Assembly (NCBI GenBank): GCA_002083365.1
Contig: LVWS01000043.1
Span: 104,305 to 168,304, forward strand
Reading direction: 5' to 3'
Source: Nitrospira sp. SG-bin1
GTDB taxonomy: Bacteria > Nitrospirota > Nitrospiria > Nitrospirales > Nitrospiraceae
Length of the DNA stretch: 64,000 nt
Positions 46,060 through 54,938 of the stretch are shown here, piece after piece. The notes under the pieces are model-generated. The model had not been told where the DNA came from. It did not search any database and worked only from the letters and a program-made list of their open reading frames with translations. A program made the position numbers and the translations under genes. How positions within the stretch are numbered: the stretch's first letter is position 1; each line of letters starts with the position of its first letter.

Positions 46060-47080
46060 TCATGCCCGCCGCCGCAGCAAGGTGACACCGATTTACGTGA
46101 TCGCCGGATTTCTGGGGAGCGGAAAAACCACTCTGCTCAAACGGGCACTGGCGCACGAACTGGACCGAGGCGTGAAGCCGGCCGTGCTCATGAATGAATT
46201 CGGAGAAGTCGACGTGGATGGGGCCTTGCTCCATGACCATCCTCGCTCGAACGACATCGAACTCCAGGCACTCCTCAGTGGCTGTATCTGTTGTGATCTG
46301 TCGGGAGAGTTCAGCGAAAAAGTCGGACACCTGGTGAAGGAGACGAAGGGGGCACCGCTGTTTATCGAGACGACCGGGTTGGCGGATACCGGCCAAGTGG
46401 TCATGGGGGTGGAGAAGGCGCTCACTCAGTCGAGCTCACAAATCAGAGGGGCGTTGGCCTCGGTGATCGTCATGGTCGATGGGCCACGGTTTTTGAAACT
46501 CGGGGCCTATTGGCCTGCGGCGGAAGATCATCTCAAGCAGGCGGATGTGGTGGTGTTGAACAAGCTGGATCAGATCAACGGCCGTCAGGCCGATCTCGTG
46601 GAACGGCGTATCAAGGCCGTGAATCCGACGGCCACAATCGTCCGGGCGGTGCATGCCGAGGTTGAACTGGGCCGAGTGCTCACGGGGATGGCGATGATGA
46701 AGACACCATCGATTGAACTGGGTACGGTCAAGGATTCAGCGATCGGGTATCGGAGTGGGAGTTTCAAGATTCTGAAATCGTTCGATCCCGTTCGTCTCGA
46801 AGCCTGGTTGAAGCGATTCGAGCGATCTGTGATCCGCATGAAGGGCTTTGTGAAAGTGCAGGGGCGAACTGGGTTTCAAGAGCTTCAATGGATTATGGGG
46901 TCGTTGGCACTGACTCCCTATACAGGAGTCAGACAATCACAGGCCAGACTCGTGGTCATTGGACGGCGGGTACCCTGGCAACGCTTTCTCGAGGGCTTGG
47001 AAACGTGCCTGGTGAGACCCACTCGCCGGGGGAAACCCCACACGGCACGATGGGGTGGTGCGACAAGGAGGACGTCATGA
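46046..47080 (+). CDS. COG0523 GTPase metallochaperone 2
   Basis: 344 aa from ATG 46046 with GGGGGAGG upstream. P-loop GFLGSGKTT at 21-29, CICC at 80-83, ETTGLADTG, NKLD, and a C-terminal CobW_C-like region (KRFERSVIRMKGFVKV). Differs enough from the first copy to be a different subfamily: it lacks the HQHD His cluster. Translationally coupled to the genes on both sides. Confidence 0.88.
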   Translation: MTGIDHARRRSKVTPIYVIAGFLGSGKTTLLKRALAHELDRGVKPAVLMNEFGEVDVDGALLHDHPRSNDIELQALLSGCICCDLSGEFSEKVGHLVKETKGAPLFIETTGLADTGQVVMGVEKALTQSSSQIRGALASVIVMVDGPRFLKLGAYWPAAEDHLKQADVVVLNKLDQINGRQADLVERRIKAVNPTATIVRAVHAEVELGRVLTGMAMMKTPSIELGTVKDSAIGYRSGSFKILKSFDPVRLEAWLKRFERSVIRMKGFVKVQGRTGFQELQWIMGSLALTPYTGVRQSQARLVVIGRRVPWQRFLEGLETCLVRPTRRGKPHTARWGGATRRTS

Positions 47081-47784
47081 TGCAAGGGAGTGAGACCATG
47101 AAACCGATGGCGAGCCAGGCGGCAACGCCTGCCGATGATCCGGCGGCGCGCCGGCAGGTTCAAGACGCCCATGGTCGCATGTATCGATGGCCGGCTGATT
47201 TTGCCGGATACCGGGCGATGCTTTCGCTGAACGATGAGGGGCGTGTCTACAGCGGCAGCGTCAGTCTGGTGCCGAGGAAGGAGACGACGGTGCGGTTGGA
47301 TGCAGCCGATGCCGCCATTCAAGAGTGGGTGCGAGAACGGCTCTGGACCCAGGGCATGCACTTGGCGTTTTCCACGTTCGAAGAAGGCGACGGCAAGTAT
47401 GTGCTGTCCTTCGATCCCCACGATGATCCCGCTGTGCCGCACCCACGAGGTCGTCGTGTGCTGCTGACCGGAGGACGGCTCGATTCCTGGTATCGGATCA
47501 AGGACGGGCAGTACACCCAGATCGGGCGGATCACGCCGATGACGGAGCGGCGAGTCAACACCATCGAGCGCTGTGATCATGCGCCGGATGGAAAACAATA
47601 CTCCAGCCACTATGTGATGACCTATTTCTCGCTCGATGGGCAGTCCGTGATCGGAATGGAGAGCTACGTCAATGAATATAAGGACGTCAATGGCCTGTGG
47701 CTTCCCTGGCGTCGGCGCGTCTCATTCGGCGAACGAGGATTGGTGAAAACGCGGGTGATCGAACTGTCGGAGCACGAGGTATAA
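47077..47784 (+). CDS. DUF3386-like protein
   Basis: 235-aa protein resembling DUF3386, known chiefly from cyanobacteria, with RMYRWPADFAGYRAMLSLND near the N terminus and a series of beta strands (LLTGGRLDSWYRIKDGQYTQ) suggesting a lipocalin- or outer-membrane-like barrel without a signal peptide. ATG 47077 overlaps the preceding stop and has AAGGAGG. Role unknown; it belongs to the GTPase operon. Confidence 0.7.
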   Translation: MMQGSETMKPMASQAATPADDPAARRQVQDAHGRMYRWPADFAGYRAMLSLNDEGRVYSGSVSLVPRKETTVRLDAADAAIQEWVRERLWTQGMHLAFSTFEEGDGKYVLSFDPHDDPAVPHPRGRRVLLTGGRLDSWYRIKDGQYTQIGRITPMTERRVNTIERCDHAPDGKQYSSHYVMTYFSLDGQSVIGMESYVNEYKDVNGLWLPWRRRVSFGERGLVKTRVIELSEHEV

Positions 47785-47839
47785 CGATGCAGCTTTGTAA
47801 CGGTGTTCATAAGGAGCAACATGGCCGTTGTGAGGAGCG

Positions 47840-48646
47840 GTGAGCTTGCCGAACGAGTCGACCTGGTGGTTTGTGTTGTGTCTAGGGCTGTTGGGAAGTC
47901 TGGGTGCTCTCTTGCCCGCCGCGGTCGTCTTGTTTATTCCGGACGGGTGGCGTCAACGCGTGATGCCCTATCTGCTGAGCTACGCCACGGGGACGATGTT
48001 GGCTACCGCGATCATCGGGCTGATTCCCGAGGCGTTGGAGCGAATTAATGTTTACGAAGTGGGAATATCCATTCTGGCGGGACTCGTCCTGTTCTTCGTG
48101 CTGGAGTGGACGGTGATCTGGAGACATTCGCACGAGGACCTGCCTGAAAGCGGACACGAGACCCACGGACATGGACAGGGCCATGCTCAGGGGATGGAGA
48201 AGAAGACGGGGATGTTGGTCTTGATCGGCGATGCGGTCCATAACATGGCCGACGGCATCGCGATCGGTGCGGCCTGTGTGGCGTCGCCGGGACTGGGGTT
48301 GGTCACGACGCTCGCCGTGTTGGGCCATGAAGTGCCGCAAGAGCTGAGTGATTTCACGATTCTCCTCTCAAGCGGGTTTTCTCGCTGGAAAGCGTTTTTC
48401 TGGAACACCCTATCGGGGATGGGGACGCTGGTCGGTGTCGTCGCCGCCTATGGAGGACTCGGTTATGCGGAGACGATCGTTCCCTATGCGCTCAGCGTGG
48501 CGGCCGCTTCTTTCCTGTATATCGGGTTGGCCGATCTCGTGCCTGGTTTGCATGGACGGATGGGGGCGGCCAAGGGGGTCTGGCAGTTCGCCATGATGAT
48601 CGCGGGAATGGTGACCATCGCGACGTTGACCATGTTGCCGCATTAA
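47840..48646 (+). CDS. ZIP-family metal transporter
   Basis: Divalent metal (zinc/iron) permease, 268 aa, GTG start. Eight hydrophobic segments; between helices 3 and 4 a His-rich loop (HSHED...GHETHGHGQGHAQG) and the signature helices IV and V, DAVHNMADGIAIGAA and GHEVPQELSDF, with metal-binding His, Asn, Asp and Glu. In the zinc cluster it is the likely inner-membrane importer paired with the outer-membrane receptor at 51970. Confidence 0.9.
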   Translation: MSLPNESTWWFVLCLGLLGSLGALLPAAVVLFIPDGWRQRVMPYLLSYATGTMLATAIIGLIPEALERINVYEVGISILAGLVLFFVLEWTVIWRHSHEDLPESGHETHGHGQGHAQGMEKKTGMLVLIGDAVHNMADGIAIGAACVASPGLGLVTTLAVLGHEVPQELSDFTILLSSGFSRWKAFFWNTLSGMGTLVGVVAAYGGLGYAETIVPYALSVAAASFLYIGLADLVPGLHGRMGAAKGVWQFAMMIAGMVTIATLTMLPH

Positions 48647-48663
48647 CGACGGAAGGCCGGAAG

Positions 48664-49218
48664 ATGACAAGGCAAGCGCAGCTAGGAGAGAGAGCATCAA
48701 CTTACAGGACGGGTTCCGTTTCGTGGAGAACCCCTGATCGCGAGTCCGTCATTCCTGCTGCGAGGCTTGCCGATAAACCGCTCACCGCTGATGAACTTCG
48801 CTACGGTCTGGTTGTGGTCTCGACGCTGCCTAATATTGAAAAGCATGCCTGTCTCGCGCAAATCGTCGATCTTGAGGAGCGTGGCCGCGAACGGTTGCCG
48901 GAATGGAAGATCGTTCATGTGTCCGCGGATCACGAGGACCATTGGCGGGAAGTGGACCGTTTTCATCCGAATGTTCAAGCCGCAGGCTACTCCCTCTGTT
49001 GCGCGGATCAGGCGAGTCGGGAGGCCTTTGGAGTCGGCGTGGAGGATCATCATCGTATCGCTCACGGACTATTCGCATTGCGGGACGGGGTTTTTCTAAA
49101 AGTTGAGATTCCGTCCGATCAAATGCGGCCGGCCTCAATAAGAGGATTTCTAGAACGGCTGATCGGCGAGATTGGGGCACCGTTGAGTCAAGCGTCCCAC
49201 GCCAGCACCGGACACTAG
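48664..49218 (+). CDS. Thiol-peroxidase-like thioredoxin-fold protein
   Basis: 184 aa. The core VVVSTLPNIEKHACLAQIVD places Cys63 where the peroxidatic cysteine of Tpx-type peroxiredoxins lies (S-x-P-x5-C). Later parts (WKIVHVSADHEDHW, YSLCCADQASREAFGVGV) follow the peroxiredoxin fold. The Thr/Arg partners are less obvious, so activity is uncertain. The His-rich tail and neighbours suggest redox protection during metal stress. Confidence 0.6.
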   Translation: MTRQAQLGERASTYRTGSVSWRTPDRESVIPAARLADKPLTADELRYGLVVVSTLPNIEKHACLAQIVDLEERGRERLPEWKIVHVSADHEDHWREVDRFHPNVQAAGYSLCCADQASREAFGVGVEDHHRIAHGLFALRDGVFLKVEIPSDQMRPASIRGFLERLIGEIGAPLSQASHASTGH

Positions 49219-49221
49219 GTA

Positions 49222-49569
49222 CTAAGCGAGTTGCAGGAATCCATGATCATCACAGTGAGCGCCATGGGCGAAGTGCAAGTGGCCGGCGACAAGATAATCG
49301 ACATGGTCACCGTGAGGCACAGTCAGATGACCGCAGTTCGTACCATGGCGATGCCCGGCCTCATGCCCATCGCAGCGATGGCTTGGCGTGCATGCCGCCG
49401 GGTTCTGTGTGGTGATGTCGAGCTGGTGTTCATCGACATGGTCGCCATGCGGATGGTGGAGATGTCCGTCATGTAGATAGTCGGTGTGGTCATCATGGGA
49501 GATGGCCGGATGCCCGCAGTTCGTGCCATGCCGATGATTGTGATGCACATGGATAGGGTGGTCACTCAT
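49222..49569 (-). CDS. Histidine-rich tandem-repeat protein, putative zinc storage or chaperone
   Basis: 115 aa, about a quarter His. Two similar units at residues 12-48 and 73-109, each HRHGTNCGH...SH/PH..DHxDYL..GHLH..HG.HxDxH. Each can bind several zinc ions. ATG 49569 follows AAAGGAG. Short proteins of this pattern are often misnamed zinc transporter permease in databases. Transcribed opposite to its neighbours. Confidence 0.8.
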   Translation of the reverse strand: MSDHPIHVHHNHRHGTNCGHPAISHDDHTDYLHDGHLHHPHGDHVDEHQLDITTQNPAACTPSHRCDGHEAGHRHGTNCGHLTVPHGDHVDYLVAGHLHFAHGAHCDDHGFLQLA

Positions 49570-49670
49570 CGAAGGACTCCTTTCGTGAACAGAGTTGGGT
49601 ACGACCTGATAAAGTCTAGACCGATGGTGACGGATGGTCAACAAGAGGTACTCAGAGGCGGAGCCCTTCG

Positions 49671-49870
49671 TCCGTATTCTAGCTGGCGGCTGGGTGCTCG
49701 ATCCAGGAGCTGTTCCTCCATCACTGGCCGGCCGTCATCACACCGCGACACAACCGGCTTCCTTCAACGCTCGGAAGTCGGTCAATTCACGCCCAACCGA
49801 GCCTTTCGTAATGACTCCGATTGGATACACATTGGCACGATCGGCTTTGCCGGACTTCATCCTGATCAGC
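49671..49870 (-). pseudogene. Fragment of a dihydroorotase (pyrC) gene
   Basis: On the minus strand the segment RANVYPIGVITKG...GRELTDFRALKEAGCVAV is followed one frame over by DDGRPVMEEQLLDRA. Together they match the central part of class I dihydroorotases (NVYPIGAITKG...LKEAGAVAFSDDGRPV). Both ends are absent and the frame is broken at about 49737. Zinc-dependent dihydroorotase paralogues are known members of Zur regulons, so this is read as a decayed cluster member. Confidence 0.7.
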
Positions 49871-49934
49871 TTGTCGTGGTGAGACGTAAGAAAAGCTCGG
49901 TTCGAGATCAAGGAAGAGAAGGGGGCCGTCAACC

Positions 49935-50291
49935 ATGCCGATCTATGAATATGTGGCCGAGCACTGCTTGGAGTCACTGTACTGCCCGAAACGGTTCGCT
50001 TTTCGGCAATCGATGAGCGAGCCTCCGGTTGAGACGTGTCCGCGATGTGGAACTGGGCTGTCGAGAATTTTGTCGTCTTTCTCGGCGGGCGTGGATTTGG
50101 CTGCACATATGGCCGGTCTGTCGGACCTGCCTGCGGATTCGTTGGCGCCTCTTGCAACGTTGAAGAACATGTTCGGCGGTGGACTCGGTGATCTCGGTTG
50201 CGGCCATCGGCATCCCGATGGCCCATCGGTCACGAAGTCCTGTGGGCATTGCTGCAAAGGCACAAGAGCTTCTGGTAGAGGGAACAGGTAG
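49935..50291 (+). CDS. FmdB-type zinc-ribbon protein
   Basis: 118 aa, starting MPIYEYVAEHC like FmdB-family regulators and keeping the second knuckle (CPRCG at about 35). The first pair is stretched to CLESLYC, unlike the usual CxxC, and a His/Cys-rich tail (CGHRHPD, CGHCCKG) is added. Metal binding is likely; regulatory function is not shown. Confidence 0.65.
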   Translation: MPIYEYVAEHCLESLYCPKRFAFRQSMSEPPVETCPRCGTGLSRILSSFSAGVDLAAHMAGLSDLPADSLAPLATLKNMFGGGLGDLGCGHRHPDGPSVTKSCGHCCKGTRASGRGNR

Positions 50292-50294
50292 AGA

Positions 50295-51356
50295 TCAGGA
50301 GACGGGCTTCGGAGTGATTGCGGTGGCCAACTCATGCAACAGCTGTTCGGTCTCGCCCCAGCCCAAGCAGGCATCAGTGATGGAAACGCCATGCTGAAGA
50401 GCCACGCCTTCCCTCCACGCCTGTTTCCCGGGATGCAGGTTGCTTTCGAGCATGAAGCCCATGATGGTCTGGCGACCTTCACGAAACTGCCGCAGCACTT
50501 CATGGGCGACGAAACCTTGGCGGGTGTGATCTTTCTTGGAATTGTCATGCGAACAGTCGATCATGATCGGGCGGGCGATGCCTTCTCCGGCGACCGCAGC
50601 CTCAGCTTTGGCAACATCCTGTGCTTCGTAGTTCGTTCGTCCGCCTCCGCCGCGAAGCACGATATGGCGGTCGGGATTGCCCATGGTTTTGATGATGGCA
50701 GTCTGGCCGTCGGCATTGATGCCAACGAAGTGGTGTGGGGTGCGGGCGGAAGTCATGGCATTGACGGCGACATGGAGGCTGCCTTCAGTGCCGTTCTTAA
50801 AACCAACCGGCATGGACACGCCACTGGCCATTTCTCGATGCGTTTGGCTTTCGGTTGTACGGGCACCGATCGCCGCCCAGCTGATGAGGTCGGCGATGTA
50901 CTGTGGACTGATGGGGTCCAGCAGTTCCGTTCCGCAAGGGAGGCCCAATTGATTGATCTTGAGGAGAATCGCTCTGGCCAACTCCATCCCCGTTGCGATA
51001 TCGCAGGTCCCGTCGAGATGCGGGTCATTGATCAGGCCTTTCCATCCGACTGTGGTGCGTGGCTTTTCAAAATATGTCCGCATCACGATCAGGAAGCGAT
51101 CGCGCAAAGCATCGGCCACGGGCTTCAGTTTGGCGGCATATTCATAGGCCGCTCCGGGATCATGGATGGAGCAAGGGCCGACGATTACCAGAAGACGGTC
51201 TCGGTCCTCTCCATGGAGGATTCGACGAATGGCTTCTCTGGTTTCAACAACGAGGGCAGCCGCTTGATCGGTAATCGGAAGTTTGGTCTTGATGGCGCGC
51301 GGGGAGGGCAGCGCCTTAATTTCGATAACATGTTGATTGTCGATGGGTCTACTCAT
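50295..51356 (-). CDS. aroG: 3-deoxy-7-phosphoheptulonate synthase (class I, AroG type)
   Basis: First enzyme of the shikimate pathway, metal-dependent. From ATG 51356: 353 aa with GPCSIHD at 60-66 (metal Cys62), KPRTTVGWKG at 98-107 and a DCSHDNSKKDH-type metal His region near 280. A longer frame to 51437 exists. Its place in a zinc cluster may be chance or reflect a metal-related paralogue. Confidence 0.88.
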   Translation of the reverse strand: MSRPIDNQHVIEIKALPSPRAIKTKLPITDQAAALVVETREAIRRILHGEDRDRLLVIVGPCSIHDPGAAYEYAAKLKPVADALRDRFLIVMRTYFEKPRTTVGWKGLINDPHLDGTCDIATGMELARAILLKINQLGLPCGTELLDPISPQYIADLISWAAIGARTTESQTHREMASGVSMPVGFKNGTEGSLHVAVNAMTSARTPHHFVGINADGQTAIIKTMGNPDRHIVLRGGGGRTNYEAQDVAKAEAAVAGEGIARPIMIDCSHDNSKKDHTRQGFVAHEVLRQFREGRQTIMGFMLESNLHPGKQAWREGVALQHGVSITDACLGWGETEQLLHELATAITPKPVS

Positions 51357-51527
51357 GATATGGTCGCGTCCGTAAGTGTTCTCAACGGCCCTGGCCGAGG
51401 GGGTAGCACTGTAGCGAATCGCACCGTAAAAGTCCATACCGGTTGCTGATGGGACTGGATTGAGTCATCTGACGACCGGTTTCAGCGGTTCTTGCAATTC
51501 TGACCTATGGATGGCTATTCTACCGCC

Positions 51528-51857
51528 ATGTTTTTGAGAAGGCTGAGATACCTCTGGCCGCTACTCCGCTCCGGAGCGGCGTTGGGGATGATCTGCATCA
51601 TCCTGGGGCTTGCTCCGTTCGCCGCCGCTCAGGATGTTCACCACGAGTTGGCTGCCGCCGATTCGGATGGCCATGAACATTCGGAGACGGACATCTGTCA
51701 GTGGGTCCAGCACCATATTGCCGGTTCGGTCGATCTGGATCTTCCGCGATTCGCCGTGTGCGATGTTGTCCGGCAGCAGGAACCTCCACCAGAATCCGTA
51801 CTCCTGTCGACAGCCCTCTTGCTCATCGGTCCTTCCCGCGCTCCGCCTCAAGTATAG
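51528..51857 (+). CDS. Small exported protein with HEHS-D-C-W-H motif (paralogue 2)
   Basis: 109 aa from ATG 51528, with a hydrophobic signal region about 9-34, then HEHSETDICQWVQHH at 49-63, matching the motif at 43239, and a Pro-rich tail. An earlier ATG at 51507 is possible; no ribosome site decides. It lies just upstream of the TonB receptor at 51970. Confidence 0.6.
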   Translation: MFLRRLRYLWPLLRSGAALGMICIILGLAPFAAAQDVHHELAAADSDGHEHSETDICQWVQHHIAGSVDLDLPRFAVCDVVRQQEPPPESVLLSTALLLIGPSRAPPQV

Positions 51858-51969
51858 CTGAGATATCACGTCACGTAACAGAATCGATGGATGGGCCGTG
51901 CGGACGACGTCTGCCAAGTCCATCCGTTTCAGCTTACTTATTGCGGGTTTGTGAGTGAGGAGGGACATG

Positions 51970-54387
51970 ATGCATCCAGTCATGAGACGTGTGTTGAACA
52001 GGACCGTTGCGCTGATGGTTCTGGTTGCGGTAGGGGGGCTATTCTCGGTCGTGTATGCGCAGGACAACGAGTACATCCTGGCGATCAAGGGGGTTGTCCA
52101 AAACCAGGACCTTCGGCGGGTGCCGCAGGCGATCATCGAAGTGAAAAATCAGGAAGGTGAAATGGTATCGTCCGGGGTTTCGAACGTTGCCGGCGAATTC
52201 AAACTGACCGTGCCGGAGAAGGGTACCTACTCCGTCAGCGCAGTGCAGGAGACCTATCGGAGCGAATACGTGGTGTTGAGCTTAAGCGAGGAGCCACAGA
52301 AGCCGGTAACGCTCACCCTGTCGAAGACGAAGGAAGTGGCGCTTGAGGTGGTCTCCCCGTTGCCTCCCATCCCGACCAAAGCGTCCAGCGAGACCTATTC
52401 CCTCAGTCGGAGGGAAATCGAAGTCCTTCCTCGTGGAAACAACATCAATCTTGAAGATTTGCTGGTGACGATTCCGAGTGCCGTGTACGGGTCGTTAAAG
52501 CAAGTGCACATTCGTCAAGACCATGCCAATCTTCAGCTGCGTATCGACGGCGTCCCGATTCCGGACACGGTGTCGTCCACGTTTTCTGATGTGATTACCC
52601 CGCGGGCTTGGGAGCGGGCCGATATCGTGCTGGGCGGTATGGAAGCCAACGTGGGAAACAAAACGGCTGCGCTCATCGACATTACGACCAAGAGCGGGAC
52701 GAAACCCGGATTTGGTTCGATCCAAATGTTCGGCGGCTCCAATAAAACGATCAACCCATCGGTCGAGTATGGTGGGACGATCGGTGAGAAGTTCCGCTAC
52801 TATTTCTTGAACAGTCATACAGCCACGAATCGTGGCATCGAACCGCCTACTCTGGGTCATTCAATTTTTCATGGCCAGAGCGAGCGCAACCAAACGATGT
52901 TTCGTGGAGACTATCAGCATGACAACAACAATAACTTCACCTTGTTGTTCTTGAACTCCATCGCGAAGTATCAGATTCCCACGCTCCCTGGACAGGCTCT
53001 CAATCCCACCATTGTGGGTCTCTTACCGGGAGGGTTTACGCCCGTGCCATCGGAAATGGTAGATGAGAACCAGAAAGAGAACAATCAATATGGCCATTTG
53101 GTGTGGCGCCACGATATCAACACGCGTAACTTTTTCAGCCTCGCGGGATATTTCCGCCACACGCGGGCGACGTTCAGGACAGACCCATTCAATGTTTTGG
53201 CCTATGTGCCCGACGAAACGGAGCCTTTCTCAGCCGGCAGCCAAGATCGCACCGGCTATTCAGGCGGCGTGCGTCTGGATTACACGTACGTCCATAGTAA
53301 GGAACATTTGATCAAAGCCGGGTTTCAGATCGATCGGACTCAAGCCATCAATAAGACGAGACTGTTTACGTTTCTCGACGACGGAGCGGGAAATCCGACG
53401 GGAGGCGTGATCACTCCGAACGCCGATAATCGATTGATCGGCTGGCGACAGGAGTTCTGGATTCAAGATCAGTGGACTCCGAACGAACATTGGACGTTCA
53501 ACATCGGTGTACGTGCCGATATAGTCCAGTACCTTCGTGACGAAGGACAGGTCAGTCCCCGAATCGGCGTGACCTACCGATACAATCCTTCCCATGCTTT
53601 CCACGCCTTCTACGGTCGCATGTTTACTCCTCCGAATCTGGAAGCGATTTCCTTCGCCAAGTTGAATACGGCCGGAACAAAAGCGGCTCCGGAAGATACG
53701 ACCAACAACCAACCTCGGGCGGAACGGGCCCATTACTTTCAAATCGGCAGTGTCCATTCCTTGACGGATTGGGCAACTCTGCAGCTGACGGGCTATTATA
53801 AGTTAGCCAACTATCTTTCGGACGCCGGTCAGTTTGGGACAACGCCGTTGTTGAACTATTTTGCCTTTGAGAGAGGTTGGGCCCGAGGTGCCGATGCCGC
53901 GCTCAAGGTGTGGTTTATGGAAAATCTAACGGGACGTGGGAATATCGCATGGGGACAGTGTAAGGGGTATGGGCTGCAATCCGGCCACTTTTTATTGGAG
54001 GCGGCGGAAATCGGGGACATCAATTCACGGAGCGGGGTCCATTGTGATCACCAGCAGACGCTGACCGCGTCAGGAGTCCTGAGTTATCGGTTGTTCGAAC
54101 GGACGACCATCACCGGACAGGTGCTGTTTGCATCAGGCTTGCGGACGGCAGAAGAAGGCGCCAAGACCAACTCGAGTCATAGCCCGACATACACGATCTA
54201 TAATTTTTCGATCGCGCATGTGATTCCGTTACCCTGGCATGGCCAGAAATTCTTGTTGGGGTTCGATATCGTGAATGCGTTGGATCAAAAGTATTTCATC
54301 AATCAGGGGGAGGGCAGTATCGGCCTCGGTGTCTCGCATGCCGGCATGCCGCGCTCCTTCTTCTTCCGCGGGCAATGGTTCTTCTGA
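51970..54387 (+). CDS. TonB-dependent receptor with carboxypeptidase-regulatory-like domain
   Basis: 805-aa outer-membrane receptor; AGGAGG lies 6 bases before ATG 51970. After the signal peptide, a carboxypeptidase-regulatory-like (CarboxypepD_reg) domain at about 35-110 replaces an STN domain. Plug with NNINLEDLLVTIPSAVYGSLKQ in two parts, then the barrel ending in RGQWFF. No similarity to the siderophore receptors in the window beyond the fold. Its position in the zinc cluster suggests zinc uptake, as in ZnuD-type receptors, but the substrate is an inference. Confidence 0.85.
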   Translation: MHPVMRRVLNRTVALMVLVAVGGLFSVVYAQDNEYILAIKGVVQNQDLRRVPQAIIEVKNQEGEMVSSGVSNVAGEFKLTVPEKGTYSVSAVQETYRSEYVVLSLSEEPQKPVTLTLSKTKEVALEVVSPLPPIPTKASSETYSLSRREIEVLPRGNNINLEDLLVTIPSAVYGSLKQVHIRQDHANLQLRIDGVPIPDTVSSTFSDVITPRAWERADIVLGGMEANVGNKTAALIDITTKSGTKPGFGSIQMFGGSNKTINPSVEYGGTIGEKFRYYFLNSHTATNRGIEPPTLGHSIFHGQSERNQTMFRGDYQHDNNNNFTLLFLNSIAKYQIPTLPGQALNPTIVGLLPGGFTPVPSEMVDENQKENNQYGHLVWRHDINTRNFFSLAGYFRHTRATFRTDPFNVLAYVPDETEPFSAGSQDRTGYSGGVRLDYTYVHSKEHLIKAGFQIDRTQAINKTRLFTFLDDGAGNPTGGVITPNADNRLIGWRQEFWIQDQWTPNEHWTFNIGVRADIVQYLRDEGQVSPRIGVTYRYNPSHAFHAFYGRMFTPPNLEAISFAKLNTAGTKAAPEDTTNNQPRAERAHYFQIGSVHSLTDWATLQLTGYYKLANYLSDAGQFGTTPLLNYFAFERGWARGADAALKVWFMENLTGRGNIAWGQCKGYGLQSGHFLLEAAEIGDINSRSGVHCDHQQTLTASGVLSYRLFERTTITGQVLFASGLRTAEEGAKTNSSHSPTYTIYNFSIAHVIPLPWHGQKFLLGFDIVNALDQKYFINQGEGSIGLGVSHAGMPRSFFFRGQWFF

Positions 54388-54403
54388 TATATAAAGTGCC
54401 TCG

Positions 54404-54865
54404 ATGAATATATTGGTTGAGACCTTACGGTTCATCGGCAGACAAAGTGTACAGGCCTGCGTCCTCGGCCTGCTGCTTAGCCCCGCCGCTGCGTTCGCGG
54501 CGGTGGGCGACGAGGCCACGCACGAAGGCGACCACCAGGAAGATGTCTTGGAGTTGCCGGAGGTGCATGTTCATGGACTGCCTCTGAATAAAGATCGGCA
54601 GTTGGGTCCCGTGGCCAAGTCCACCCCATGGCCCGGTATTCCCGCCTCGCTCAACGGTCAAGAGATCGACGATTGGATGAAAGCCCGCCTCTTGGTCTCC
54701 AAGCACGCGAAGGTGACCGTCGTGGTGCTTGAACCCTGTAAACATCGAGAGCTGACGGCAGCCGGAGTTCATGCACTGGGCAGGTGGACGTTCGATCCCC
54801 AGATGAATGGGGACGATCCGGTCGACGGCGAGCTGACAGTCCGCATCCATTTCCGAACACGGTGA
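54404..54865 (+). CDS. Soluble periplasmic TonB C-terminal-domain-like protein
   Basis: 153 aa, signal peptide about 1-33, a His/Glu-rich linker (HEGDHQEDVLELPEVHVHG), then a domain from about 70 whose end, GVHALGRWTFDPQMNGDDPV followed by ELTVRIHF, looks like the TonB C-terminal fold. There is no membrane anchor beyond the cleavable signal and no proline-rich spacer, so it cannot transduce energy like ordinary TonB. Starts 17 bases after the receptor. Confidence 0.6.
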   Translation: MNILVETLRFIGRQSVQACVLGLLLSPAAAFAAVGDEATHEGDHQEDVLELPEVHVHGLPLNKDRQLGPVAKSTPWPGIPASLNGQEIDDWMKARLLVSKHAKVTVVVLEPCKHRELTAAGVHALGRWTFDPQMNGDDPVDGELTVRIHFRTR

Positions 54866-54938
54866 AACTTCCAACACGATTCGGCGAGAGATCGGTTGAT
54901 GCTTGACCGGTGACGGGGAACACTTTATCGTCGCACCC

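Noticed and set aside
49634..49882. Plus-strand frame over the pyrC remnant
   Set aside because: The minus strand carries recognisable dihydroorotase segments; the plus frame shows nothing.
50334..51449. 371-codon frame opposite to the DAHP synthase
   Set aside because: The minus-strand DAHP synthase has clear catalytic motifs; this frame has none.
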